Source: Alteromonadaceae bacterium Bs31
Lineage (GTDB): Bacteria > Pseudomonadota > Gammaproteobacteria > Pseudomonadales > Cellvibrionaceae
Length of the DNA: 64,000 bases
Assembly: GCA_900177435.1 (NCBI GenBank)
Contig: FXAI01000016.1
Coordinates: 13,551-77,550, forward strand
Direction: 5' to 3'
The translations under genes and the position numbers were made by a program. Below, in pieces: positions 46,167-53,691 of the stretch (positions within the stretch are counted from its first letter, which is position 1; each line of letters begins with the position of its first letter). The notes beneath the pieces are model-generated. The model made no database searches. It saw nothing but the letters and a program-made list of their open reading frames with translations, and was not told the DNA's origin.

Positions 46167-47015
46167 TTAATTAAAAAAACCTTGAAGCTGTTCGGCAACC
46201 CGCTCAACTTGAGAACTCATGTGTAGATGATGAGAGCCCGGAATCTCAGCGACCTGCAAGCGAGTCAGATGTTGTTGCAGCAATTTAAAATCGCTAAAAC
46301 TTCGCATAATACCCTGTTCGGCCACAATCAATTTTACCTCCGCAGTAACACACGATAAAAAAGCTTCCACATGCATATCACTCAACTTCATTTCCGAAGG
46401 AGACATCAGCTTGTAATCATAAGCCCAGTAGTAACCCTCATCACACTCCAATACGCCTCTGTGAGCAAGCGCTTCTGCATCATTGTGGCCAAGAGGTATT
46501 ATCCCCTTTGCGCGCGAGGCAACAGCAGCGTCAAAAGTGGCGTAAAACCGTTTGGGCCTGCGGCTCAGGGCTAATATATTGACTACAGAAGAGGCCAGCT
46601 GCGCTGGGGCTTCAATTATTTGATGAGGGTCCGGGATAAGCGCTTCAATAGCTGCCAGTTTATCCACTCGTTCAGGAAAACTGGCGGCCAACAAAGTAGC
46701 GATAATGGCACCTCGAGAATGGCCTAAGAGGGAAAACTTCTTCCAGCCCAGTTGATCCGCAACGGCAATAATTTCCGGGATATCCTGCCATATATTGTAA
46801 GCACCAAGGTGGTTACGATGGTAGCTGTGCCCATGACCAGCCAGGTCGAGCGCGATAAGGTCAAGGTCTTGGAGCTTGGGAGCGAGAAAATGAAAGCTTG
46901 CACAATTATCCAGCCACCCGTGCAAAGCAATAACGGGTGTAGCCCCGGCCTGCCCCCAACGCTGACCAGTAATGAGGTTTCCGGCAACATCAAACTCTAC
47001 CTCAGACGGGATCAC
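46167..47015 (-). CDS. Alpha/beta hydrolase
   Basis: 282 residues. The fold is clear: VIALHGWLDNCASFHFLAPK (oxyanion hole HGW), IALDLAGHGHSYH, the nucleophile Ser in FSLLGHSRGAIIATLLAA, a lid with RRPKRFYATFDAAVAS, and the acid/His near LIVAEQGIMRS and IPGSHHLHMSSQVERV. The substrate is not known. It starts with GTG and overlaps the end of sixA by 14 bp. It belongs to the sixA-hydrolase-DUF4892-PilZ run. Confidence 0.88.
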   Translation of the reverse strand: MIPSEVEFDVAGNLITGQRWGQAGATPVIALHGWLDNCASFHFLAPKLQDLDLIALDLAGHGHSYHRNHLGAYNIWQDIPEIIAVADQLGWKKFSLLGHSRGAIIATLLAASFPERVDKLAAIEALIPDPHQIIEAPAQLASSVVNILALSRRPKRFYATFDAAVASRAKGIIPLGHNDAEALAHRGVLECDEGYYWAYDYKLMSPSEMKLSDMHVEAFLSCVTAEVKLIVAEQGIMRSFSDFKLLQQHLTRLQVAEIPGSHHLHMSSQVERVAEQLQGFFN

Positions 47016-47499
47016 ATAAGACCTCTGGGTGCTGCTGCCAAAGAAGCGTTCCGCACCCCGCGGCTATCACGGGTAAATCTAAAGCCACCAGGCTGCCGGT
47101 GCCCATACGAATAAAACCTTGCTCCAAACCACACAAACGCTCAATTAAATGGGCCACGAAAGGCAGGTGGCTCACCACCATCACCGTTTCTACGTCTTGG
47201 CTGAAAAGTTTATAAAGTTCATCAATGGCCGTTTGCGGCATGCTCGAAGGCTTAATCCAATCTGCGGTAATCTTACGGGCAGCTGGAACTACCGCTTGAA
47301 CCACTTCAGCGCTTTGTTGCGCCCTAATCAGCGGGCTACAAATGAGCAAGTCCAAATCATCCACGTGTTCGCGTTTAGACAGGATACTCGAACGAACTTG
47401 CCGCTCACCGTTGAGAGTAAGCGGCCGCTCGTCATCCGAATATGCGGAATACTCTGCTTCTCCATGACGAATAATATAGAGGCGCTTGTGCTCGTTCAG
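47002..47499 (-). CDS. sixA: Phosphohistidine phosphatase SixA, with a non-canonical start
   Basis: SixA is a histidine-phosphatase-fold enzyme that dephosphorylates phosphohistidine, for example on the ArcB HPt domain or PtsNTR. The catalytic motif LYIIRHGEAEYSAYSDDERP is followed by LTLNGERQV, LLICSPLIRAQQSAEVV and the second His in VMVVSHLPFVAHLIERLCGL. This core is complete. The frame upstream is closed by a TAG about 57 bases earlier, and no ATG, GTG or TTG lies between it and the RHG motif. The only near-canonical codon is CTG at 47499, which follows the DUF4389 stop by one base (TAACTG-like: TAA-A-CTG). The first GTG (47364) would delete the RHG motif. So I place the start at CTG; an ATT at 47475 or 47472 is another option, and a sequencing error cannot be excluded. 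Confidence 0.85.
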   Translation of the reverse strand: MNEHKRLYIIRHGEAEYSAYSDDERPLTLNGERQVRSSILSKREHVDDLDLLICSPLIRAQQSAEVVQAVVPAARKITADWIKPSSMPQTAIDELYKLFSQDVETVMVVSHLPFVAHLIERLCGLEQGFIRMGTGSLVALDLPVIAAGCGTLLWQQHPEVLCDPV

Positions 47500-47500
47500 T

Positions 47501-47956
47501 TTATTTATTCTCTTTGTCTGAGATCTCTTTTTCTAAGGGCTCTTTTTTCAAAGGCTCTGAAGGTTCGGAAGCATCGCTCTGCCCTTCCTTTTCTGTAGCC
47601 TCAAGAGGCTTTTCTGCGCTTTCAGTTCCAGCTGCCTCTGGCTCCTCAGTAATTACTGAATCACTTTCTTCCTCAACAACATTGGCTTCAGGCCAATCTG
47701 AAAAAGGAAAGGGCTTTTCCTCGCTGTTATAGGTCAAAAATTGTATCGCTTGAAAAATAAATTGCGATAGGGAATCACCAAATTTGCGAAGATTTCTATT
47801 GTCATTGCCAGAAATTAGCGCAAACAGGAACTGTACCACCACCAGCACCCACATAACTGCCAATGATACCTGCAACATAATTGCAAACAACACCATATAC
47901 ACTAAGCGTAACCAGTGTTTGCCAGATGTTAAATTCGACTTTAACTGTTCGTCCAT
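47501..47956 (-). CDS. DUF4389 membrane protein
   Basis: 151 residues. Two close membrane segments occupy about 16-46 ([33 protein letters not shown]), followed by [37 protein letters not shown], the DUF4389 motif. The last 60 residues are an acidic, Glu/Ser/Pro/Lys low-complexity tail that ends at the sixA start region. Function unknown. It overlaps the gpsA stop by 16 bp. The order gpsA-DUF4389-sixA is conserved in Pseudomonas. Confidence 0.88.
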   Translation of the reverse strand: MDEQLKSNLTSGKHWLRLVYMVLFAIMLQVSLAVMWVLVVVQFLFALISGNDNRNLRKFGDSLSQFIFQAIQFLTYNSEEKPFPFSDWPEANVVEEESDSVITEEPEAAGTESAEKPLEATEKEGQSDASEPSEPLKKEPLEKEISDKENK

Positions 47957-48975
47957 TTTATGCCCCCTTGCATATCAACATCACTACTCATTTCCCCTGT
48001 CATTAAACCTTGCACAACTTCGGGTATATTGCGGTTTTCAAACAGGATTTGGTGTAAACCTGTAACCAATGGCATGTAAACATCCAGTGCTTCGGCTTTT
48101 TCCTTTACCAGCTTCAGCGTGTTTACACCCTCGGCAACCTGACCTATTTCATTGAGAATTTCTTCGAGCTTTTTCCCCTGCCCAAGCGAGAAGCCAACAC
48201 GATAGTTACGGCTCAAGCTGGAGGTACAGGTAAGGATTAAATCACCCACCCCAGCCAAGCCTAAAAAGGTCATCGGGTCGGCTCCAAGGGCCGTCGCCAG
48301 ACGATTCATTTCGGCCAGGCTGCGTGTCAGCAGCATAGCCATAGTATTACTGCCACAGCCAAGCGCCGCGGCCAAGCCGGTAACAATGGCATAAATATTT
48401 TTCAGAGCGCCGCCCAACTCTACACCATAGCGATCTTTGTTGCTGTAAATACGGAAAGTGGGCGACGTAAATACACTGCGAACACACTCAATAACAGAGT
48501 CATCTTCGCTGGCAATCACACTGCCAGTGTGCTGCTGTTGAATAATTTCTTTCGCGAAATTCGGGCCGCTAAGCACGCCTATGCGTACGTCGCCCATTTC
48601 CTGCTCCAAAATCTGGCTCATTAGGCAAAAACTGTCGCTCTCAATTCCCTTTGTAGTGCTGATAACCATGGTGTGTGGCTTTATGTGCGGCGCAACCAGT
48701 TTTGCTACCTCTCTGAAGGAGTAGCTTGGTACCGATAGAGTGACCAGGTCGCAACCTTCTACGCAGCTTAACAAGTCTGCCGTGACTCTTAAGTGGGGGT
48801 CCAGTTTGTAACCGGGCAAATACTCGGGGTTTTCACGCTGCTGCTCACAACGTTCTGCACGCTTTTGATCACGCATCCAGAGACAGGTGTGATGACCGTT
48901 GGCGGCAATAATATTAGCAATTGCGGTTCCGAAACTTCCACCACCAAGTACTGCAACGCTTAAAGGCTTTGCCAT
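47941..48975 (-). CDS. gpsA: Glycerol-3-phosphate dehydrogenase (NAD(P)+)
   Basis: GpsA reduces dihydroxyacetone phosphate to sn-glycerol 3-phosphate for phospholipid synthesis. 344 residues from the ATG at 48975 (AAGGAA upstream). The Rossmann motif is [20 protein letters not shown]. Further landmarks are [43 protein letters not shown] and the catalytic region [20 protein letters not shown]. The 16-residue leader in the longer frame is not conserved. It lies 102 bp after htpG with a terminator between, so it likely has its own promoter. Confidence 0.96.
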   Translation of the reverse strand: MAKPLSVAVLGGGSFGTAIANIIAANGHHTCLWMRDQKRAERCEQQRENPEYLPGYKLDPHLRVTADLLSCVEGCDLVTLSVPSYSFREVAKLVAPHIKPHTMVISTTKGIESDSFCLMSQILEQEMGDVRIGVLSGPNFAKEIIQQQHTGSVIASEDDSVIECVRSVFTSPTFRIYSNKDRYGVELGGALKNIYAIVTGLAAALGCGSNTMAMLLTRSLAEMNRLATALGADPMTFLGLAGVGDLILTCTSSLSRNYRVGFSLGQGKKLEEILNEIGQVAEGVNTLKLVKEKAEALDVYMPLVTGLHQILFENRNIPEVVQGLMTGEMSSDVDMQGGIKWTNS

Positions 48976-49028
48976 GTGGATTCCTTTGGGCTTTTTAGTC
49001 CACTCAATTGTAGGCTTAATCATAAAAC

Positions 49029-49050
49029 AAACGGCGCCGAAGCGCCGTTT
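49029..49050 (-). terminator. Rho-independent terminator after htpG
   Basis: A 9-bp stem AAACGGCGC/GCGCCGTTT closed by a UUCG tetraloop on the minus strand, followed by GTTTTATG. It lies 27 bp after the htpG stop. Confidence 0.85.
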
Positions 49051-49076
49051 CTATTTTTAACTTTAAAAACGTGAAA

Positions 49077-50975
49077 CTAGCTCAAATCCATCAAAAGCTT
49101 GTTCAGACGTTTTACGTAGGCAGCGGGGTCATCCAAGTTACCGCCTTCGGCAAGGTTGGCTTGATCAAACAACACGTGAGCCAAATCAGTAAAGCGATCT
49201 TCATCGCTTTCCTTATCCATTTTCTGAACCAAGGGGTGTGAGGGATTCACTTCGATACTCGGCTTGGACTCTGGTACCTTTTGACCGGCTGACTCCATCA
49301 AACGACGCATCTGCGCGCCCATATCATGCTCGCCGACCACAAGACAAGCTGGTGACTCGGTAAGGCGATGGGTTACGCGGACCTCTTCTACTTCATTGTC
49401 CAAAACTTTTTTCAAGCGCTCGTTAAAGTCTTTAAAATCTTTTTCGACTTTTTCCTGCTCTTTTTTCTCGTCGTCGCTATCCAGTTTACCCAGGTCGAGC
49501 TCACCTTTACTGACGTCCTGAAATTGCTTCTCTTTGTACTCAGCCAGGTGCCCCATTAACCAATCATCGACTCGATCGCTTAACAGTAATACCTCAATAC
49601 CTTTTTTACGGAACACTTCCAGATGAGGGCTATTTTTGGCGGTGTTAAAGTTTTCTGCCACAACGTAGTAGATTTTGTCCTGGCCCTCTTTCATACGCGC
49701 CAGATAATCATCCAAACCCTGATCTTGGACATCTGTATCAGCATGGGTGCTGGCAAACTGCATTAAACTGGCAATTTTTTCCTTATTGCCATAGTCTTCC
49801 GCAGGGCCTTCTTTCAAGACCTGACCAAACTCTTTCCAGAGCTGCGCGTACTGCTCTTTATCGTTTTTCTTTATCTTCTCCAGCATATCCAGCACACGCT
49901 TTGTAAGGGCTGCGCGCATGCTGTCTATATTAGGGTCTTTCTGAAGAATTTCGCGGGAGACGTTCAGCGACAAATCATTACTATCCACCACCCCTTTTAT
50001 AAAGCGCAAGTACAGCGGTAGAAATTGTTCAGCTTCATCCATGATGAAGGTTCGTTGCACGTATAGCTTGAGGCCACGGGAAGCATCCCGGTTGTACAAA
50101 TCAAACGGTGCTTTAGAGGGTAGGAAAAGCAAGCTGGTGTAATCGAGTTTGCCCTCAACGCGATTGTGGCTCCACTTAACAGGATCACTAAAATCGTGAG
50201 AGATATGTTTGTAGAACTCTTTATACTCTTCGTCGCTTACCTCGCTGCGCGAGCGCGTCCACAACGCGGTAGCCGTATTGACCGTTTCGTCCTCGGGCTC
50301 TTTCTCTTCCTTGTCATCACCATAGTGTTCTTTTTCCATAATGATCGGCAAAGAAATATGATCTGAATATTTCTTTATGATGGAGCGCAAGCGCCAGCCA
50401 TCAGCAAATTCCTGTTGATCTTTTTTCAGGTGCAGAGTAATGGCAGTACCGCGTTTTTCCCGCTCAATGGTTTCAACACTATATTCGGCTTCGCCTGAGC
50501 TTTCCCAGCGAACACCCTCTTCTTTTGCTGCTCCCGCTCTACGGGTTTCAACGGTAACTTTGTCGGCGACAATAAAGGCGGAGTAAAAGCCCACTCCGAA
50601 CTGGCCAATCAAGTGAGAGTCTTTCTTCTGATCGCCGGTGAGGTTAGAGAGGAATTGCGCCGTACCGGATTTGGCGATGGTGCCGAGATGATCAACCACC
50701 TCTTCGCGACTCATACCAATACCGTTGTCGATGATGCTTACGGTGTTCGCCTCTTTATCGAAGCTAACGCGAATGCTTAATTCGGGGTCATCTTCATAGA
50801 GCTCGCCATGATTCAATGCTTCGAAACGCAGTTTGTCTGCAGCGTCAGAAGCGTTTGAAACAAGCTCGCGTAAAAAGATTTCTTTGTTGGAATAGAGAGA
50901 GTGGATCATCAAGTGCAGTAGCTGCTTGGCTTCTGTCTCAAACCCACGGGTTTCTTTGGTGGCCTCTACGGTCAT
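49077..50975 (-). CDS. htpG: Molecular chaperone HtpG (Hsp90)
   Basis: 632 residues from the ATG at 50975, which has GGGAGAG upstream; a longer frame to 51053 adds an unlikely leader. The GHKL ATPase domain has [60 protein letters not shown] and [17 protein letters not shown]. The middle domain has [20 protein letters not shown] then [20 protein letters not shown]. The C-terminal dimerisation part ends LNKLLMDLS. The acidic charged linker seen in eukaryotic Hsp90 is short here ([11 protein letters not shown]). No sigma-32 promoter could be fixed confidently. Confidence 0.97.
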   Translation of the reverse strand: MTVEATKETRGFETEAKQLLHLMIHSLYSNKEIFLRELVSNASDAADKLRFEALNHGELYEDDPELSIRVSFDKEANTVSIIDNGIGMSREEVVDHLGTIAKSGTAQFLSNLTGDQKKDSHLIGQFGVGFYSAFIVADKVTVETRRAGAAKEEGVRWESSGEAEYSVETIEREKRGTAITLHLKKDQQEFADGWRLRSIIKKYSDHISLPIIMEKEHYGDDKEEKEPEDETVNTATALWTRSRSEVSDEEYKEFYKHISHDFSDPVKWSHNRVEGKLDYTSLLFLPSKAPFDLYNRDASRGLKLYVQRTFIMDEAEQFLPLYLRFIKGVVDSNDLSLNVSREILQKDPNIDSMRAALTKRVLDMLEKIKKNDKEQYAQLWKEFGQVLKEGPAEDYGNKEKIASLMQFASTHADTDVQDQGLDDYLARMKEGQDKIYYVVAENFNTAKNSPHLEVFRKKGIEVLLLSDRVDDWLMGHLAEYKEKQFQDVSKGELDLGKLDSDDEKKEQEKVEKDFKDFNERLKKVLDNEVEEVRVTHRLTESPACLVVGEHDMGAQMRRLMESAGQKVPESKPSIEVNPSHPLVQKMDKESDEDRFTDLAHVLFDQANLAEGGNLDDPAAYVKRLNKLLMDLS

Positions 50976-51053
50976 CTGTTGCTCTCCCAGAACTTGAATT
51001 GGAGGTTGTTGATAAGTTGCTCGCTTATATGGAGCTGCTCTGGGATATTTCAA

Positions 51054-51073
51054 GGGGGGCGTTTAAGCCCCCT
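51054..51073 (-). terminator. Hairpin after the DUF4156 lipoprotein gene
   Basis: A GC-rich 6- to 7-bp stem (GGGGGGC with GCCCCCT) and a 6-base loop, 13 bp beyond the stop codon. The following minus-strand sequence has no long T-run, so termination strength is uncertain. Confidence 0.5.
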
Positions 51074-51086
51074 CACAGCTAGCCTC

Positions 51087-51404
51087 TTAGCGGCATTTAT
51101 AGAGCTGGAAGCTCTGTTTGCCCTCGAGCGGCTCTCCGAGTGCCACGATGGTGTCTGCGCCCTCTTCAACCGCGTCATTACGAGCCAGAGTCAGTAGCTC
51201 CTGCGCCACTTTTTTGGAGCCGCGATTTACAAAACCCACTTTGTGCTTTACTTGAGCACTTACTTTCGAGAGTTTCTTACAGTTTTGTGCCAATTCTGGC
51301 TTTACCAAGGCTACCGCTTCAACACCATCAACAGGTTTTACCCAGGTGCACGCACTCATTGCTGTTAGCGCAGCCAAGACCGCAATAGTTTGTCTCGCCT
51401 TCAT
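51087..51404 (-). CDS. DUF4156 family lipoprotein
   Basis: 105 residues. A lipoprotein signal with lipobox MSAC precedes the lipid-modified Cys at about residue 19 (AALTAMSAC). The mature part holds VALVKPELAQNCKKLSKVSA and RNDAVEEGADTIVALGEPLE, the DUF4156 pattern, and a second Cys near the C-terminus (LYKCR). It should be anchored in the outer or inner membrane facing the periplasm. GGGGGA precedes the ATG at 51404. Function unknown. Confidence 0.85.
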   Translation of the reverse strand: MKARQTIAVLAALTAMSACTWVKPVDGVEAVALVKPELAQNCKKLSKVSAQVKHKVGFVNRGSKKVAQELLTLARNDAVEEGADTIVALGEPLEGKQSFQLYKCR

Positions 51405-51579
51405 ATTCAGTCCCCCTTTGTACTGATCAATAATTTTGAGCGCCATGCTACCACAGCTTGTGCAAGTGTGAATAAAGCAGGGAGAGCATTTTCAACAATG
51501 TTCTGATGAAGCCTTTAACCCTTAACATGCATTGCTTAGGCTATTATCAACAACTGGTAAAACCCAATGAAGTAGAATT

Positions 51580-52377
51580 ATGCGCACTTTCTGTGATACC
51601 CACGCCCATACCATAGCCAGCACTCATGCCTACAGTACCGTGCACGATTACTTTACTGCAGCTCGCAGTAAAGGCCTGCAGTTGTTCTCCATTACTGACC
51701 ACGCACCCGCCATGCCTGATGCCCCTCACTACTGGCATTTTGGCAATATGAAGATTATTCCGCGAGTCATGAATGGCGTTGCTATGCTGCGAGGCATTGA
51801 GGCCAATATTCTACCAGAGGGGAAACACGAGGTTCAGGGGCACCGCAATTTAAGCGCTTTGGACATTCCCGCCAATCTGGTCCCCTTTCTCGACATTACT
51901 GTCGCTAGTTTTCATGAGCCGGTTTTTACGCCAAGCAGTGTAAAAACACACACCCGGGCTGCCATTGCCGCGTTTGAATCGGGCCTGTGCCAGATCTTTG
52001 GTCACCCAGGTAATCCGCACTACCCCGTTGAACCAGAAGAAATTGTGCGAGCCGCCAAAGACAACAATGTAGCCATTGAAATCAACAACAGCTCATTCAC
52101 ACACTCTCGCATAGGTAGTGAGGCCTATTGCCTGAAATTATTAGACACTGTAGATAAGCACGACTGGAAAGTTGTCTTTGCCAGTGATGCTCATATTGCC
52201 TGGGATGTGGGCGAGCATCAGGCCTGTATCGCAAAGGCACGATCTATCGACTTTCCCGAGCAGCGCATACTTTCAACATCGCCACACAAATTAGTGGCTT
52301 TCTTGGACGAACATGGAAAGCAACTATCTAAAAAACTGGCAGACTGGCTTGAGTCGCTACCGACAATGGCTTCGTAG
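51580..52377 (+). CDS. PHP-family phosphatase, YcdX-like
   Basis: 265 residues. PHP metal motifs are visible: FCDTHAHTIASTHAYSTVHD, LFSITDHAPAMPDAPHYWHF, RGIEANIL, ITVASFHEPVF, FGHPGNPHYPVEP, IEINNSSF and FASDAHIAWDVGEHQA. This matches YcdX, a trinuclear-zinc phosphatase linked to swarming in E. coli; the natural substrate is unsettled. It stands alone on the plus strand with about 175 bp on each side. Confidence 0.9.
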   Translation: MRTFCDTHAHTIASTHAYSTVHDYFTAARSKGLQLFSITDHAPAMPDAPHYWHFGNMKIIPRVMNGVAMLRGIEANILPEGKHEVQGHRNLSALDIPANLVPFLDITVASFHEPVFTPSSVKTHTRAAIAAFESGLCQIFGHPGNPHYPVEPEEIVRAAKDNNVAIEINNSSFTHSRIGSEAYCLKLLDTVDKHDWKVVFASDAHIAWDVGEHQACIAKARSIDFPEQRILSTSPHKLVAFLDEHGKQLSKKLADWLESLPTMAS

Positions 52378-52474
52378 TTTAAAAACTGAGGGCTTATGCT
52401 GTAGCTGCTCTGAACCACGGTTTTTTATGCTTTTATATCGTCGCGCCAAACCACATAGAGGGTGTTTTTTTTGA

Positions 52475-52557
52475 TTTAACGCCTGTCCGATGGAATAGCT
52501 GGAGACTAGGCTTACTTAATAAGCCCTAGAGATTAACTCCTTATTTTAACGCCCGTC
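52475..52557. repeat. Short direct repeats upstream of the hemerythrin gene
   Basis: TTTAACGCCTGTC (52475-52487) and TTTAACGCCCGTC (52545-52557) recur at 70-bp spacing, differing at one position. The second ends 12 bp before the hemerythrin ATG and leads into GGAGGTAG. They could be duplicated leader sequence or a binding site. Confidence 0.45.
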
Positions 52558-52569
52558 GGAGGTAGCAGT

Positions 52570-53022
52570 ATGGCCATAAAATGGAGTTCCGAGCTTGAAC
52601 TCGGCATACCGGTTATTGACTCGCAACACCACCGCATCGTTGAATACATCAACATGCTTTCCCATGCTCAGCAAAGCAAGAGCCGCGCAGAGCTCTTCAA
52701 CGTTCTTGACGAATTGGTCGATTACGCTCTCTCTCACTTTGCCTTTGAAGAAAACCTTATGGAGGAATCAGGCTACCCGTTCACCAATGCACACAAGAAG
52801 GTTCACCGGCTGTTTGCGAGACGCGTCGCCAATTTTCGACAACGAGCAAAAGCGGGAGATGATATTACTGTGGAATTGCTCCATGTATTAAAGGCCTGGC
52901 TTATAAATCACATTAAATGCGACGACAGGGACTATGCTGACGCGGTAAAAGCAAACTTGCTCGAAGCAACGAAACGGGCCAAAGCAAGGAAAGGCAGTTG
53001 GTTCAACCGCCTGTTCGGCTAA
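52570..53022 (+). CDS. Bacteriohemerythrin 1
   Basis: 150 residues, a single hemerythrin domain with the full di-iron ligand set: His in IPVIDSQHHRIVEYIN, HFAFEENLMEES with His56 and Glu60, His75 and His79 in AHKKVHRLF, and His114 and Asp119 in INHIKCDDRDY. The fold binds O2 reversibly at two non-heme irons. An extra basic C-terminal tail ends KGSWFNRLFG. GGAGG precedes the ATG at a short distance. It is followed 14 bp later by a second hemerythrin. The role may be O2 sensing, storage or detoxification; none is shown by the sequence. Confidence 0.93.
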   Translation: MAIKWSSELELGIPVIDSQHHRIVEYINMLSHAQQSKSRAELFNVLDELVDYALSHFAFEENLMEESGYPFTNAHKKVHRLFARRVANFRQRAKAGDDITVELLHVLKAWLINHIKCDDRDYADAVKANLLEATKRAKARKGSWFNRLFG

Positions 53023-53036
53023 CAGTAGGGATTCCT

Positions 53037-53495
53037 ATGATCACATGGTCTGAGCAATACGAAATTGGCATACCGGTTATCGACCGGCAGCACCAGCGAA
53101 TTGTTGATTATATCAACCAAGTGCAGGGGCAAATCGAAAGCGAGCTTGACGCAGAAAAGATGGGAGAAATACTTAATCTGTTAGTGGACTACACCCTCTC
53201 CCACTTTGAGTTTGAAGAAGCTTTGATGGAGGAAGCCCATTACGAGCACCTCGAGGAACATCAATTAAGCCATAAAACCTTTATTGGCCAAATAGAGTTA
53301 CTGCACCAGCGATTTAAGAACGGAGAAAATATCGCTGAGCTATTGGCACAAATATTACTGGATTGGCTCTTACAGCACATACGCGACGACGATGCCAGCT
53401 ATGCTCCCATCGTAAAACAGCATATTTTGGGCGAGGCGCCGGAATCTCACGCAGCATGGGCAAAAAGTGCCTTCCTGCGATATTTCAAACACTAG
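53037..53495 (+). CDS. Bacteriohemerythrin 2
   Basis: 152 residues. It has the same ligand set: IPVIDRQHQRIVDYIN, HFEFEEALMEEAHYEHLEEH then QLSHKTF, and LLQHIRDDDASYAP. It is clearly related to the preceding gene but differs in the helix-2 region and in its C-terminal tail, so the duplication is not recent. The ATG at 53037 is chosen over the longer frame at 52998 because the extension overlaps the first gene. The two genes are probably cotranscribed. Confidence 0.92.
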   Translation: MITWSEQYEIGIPVIDRQHQRIVDYINQVQGQIESELDAEKMGEILNLLVDYTLSHFEFEEALMEEAHYEHLEEHQLSHKTFIGQIELLHQRFKNGENIAELLAQILLDWLLQHIRDDDASYAPIVKQHILGEAPESHAAWAKSAFLRYFKH

Positions 53496-53691
53496 AGCTA
53501 ACAGCAGCTTGCATGCCTCTAAGGCACTCACCTTCGAGGCCTTTAAATTCCATTCTTCCCGTGTAAGGCCACATTTCTGTGGATCTATTGGCTATTAGCA
53601 AAACACCCAACTTTGGTGGGATAGACTCTTTTCATCGACAACGGTATGGTTGGCGCGCAGTAATAAACATAAAAATAATGAGGATAATTGC

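Noticed and set aside
53570-53583. CCACA-TTTC-TGTGG hairpin after the second hemerythrin
   Set aside because: A 5-bp stem without a T-run is too weak to call a terminator.
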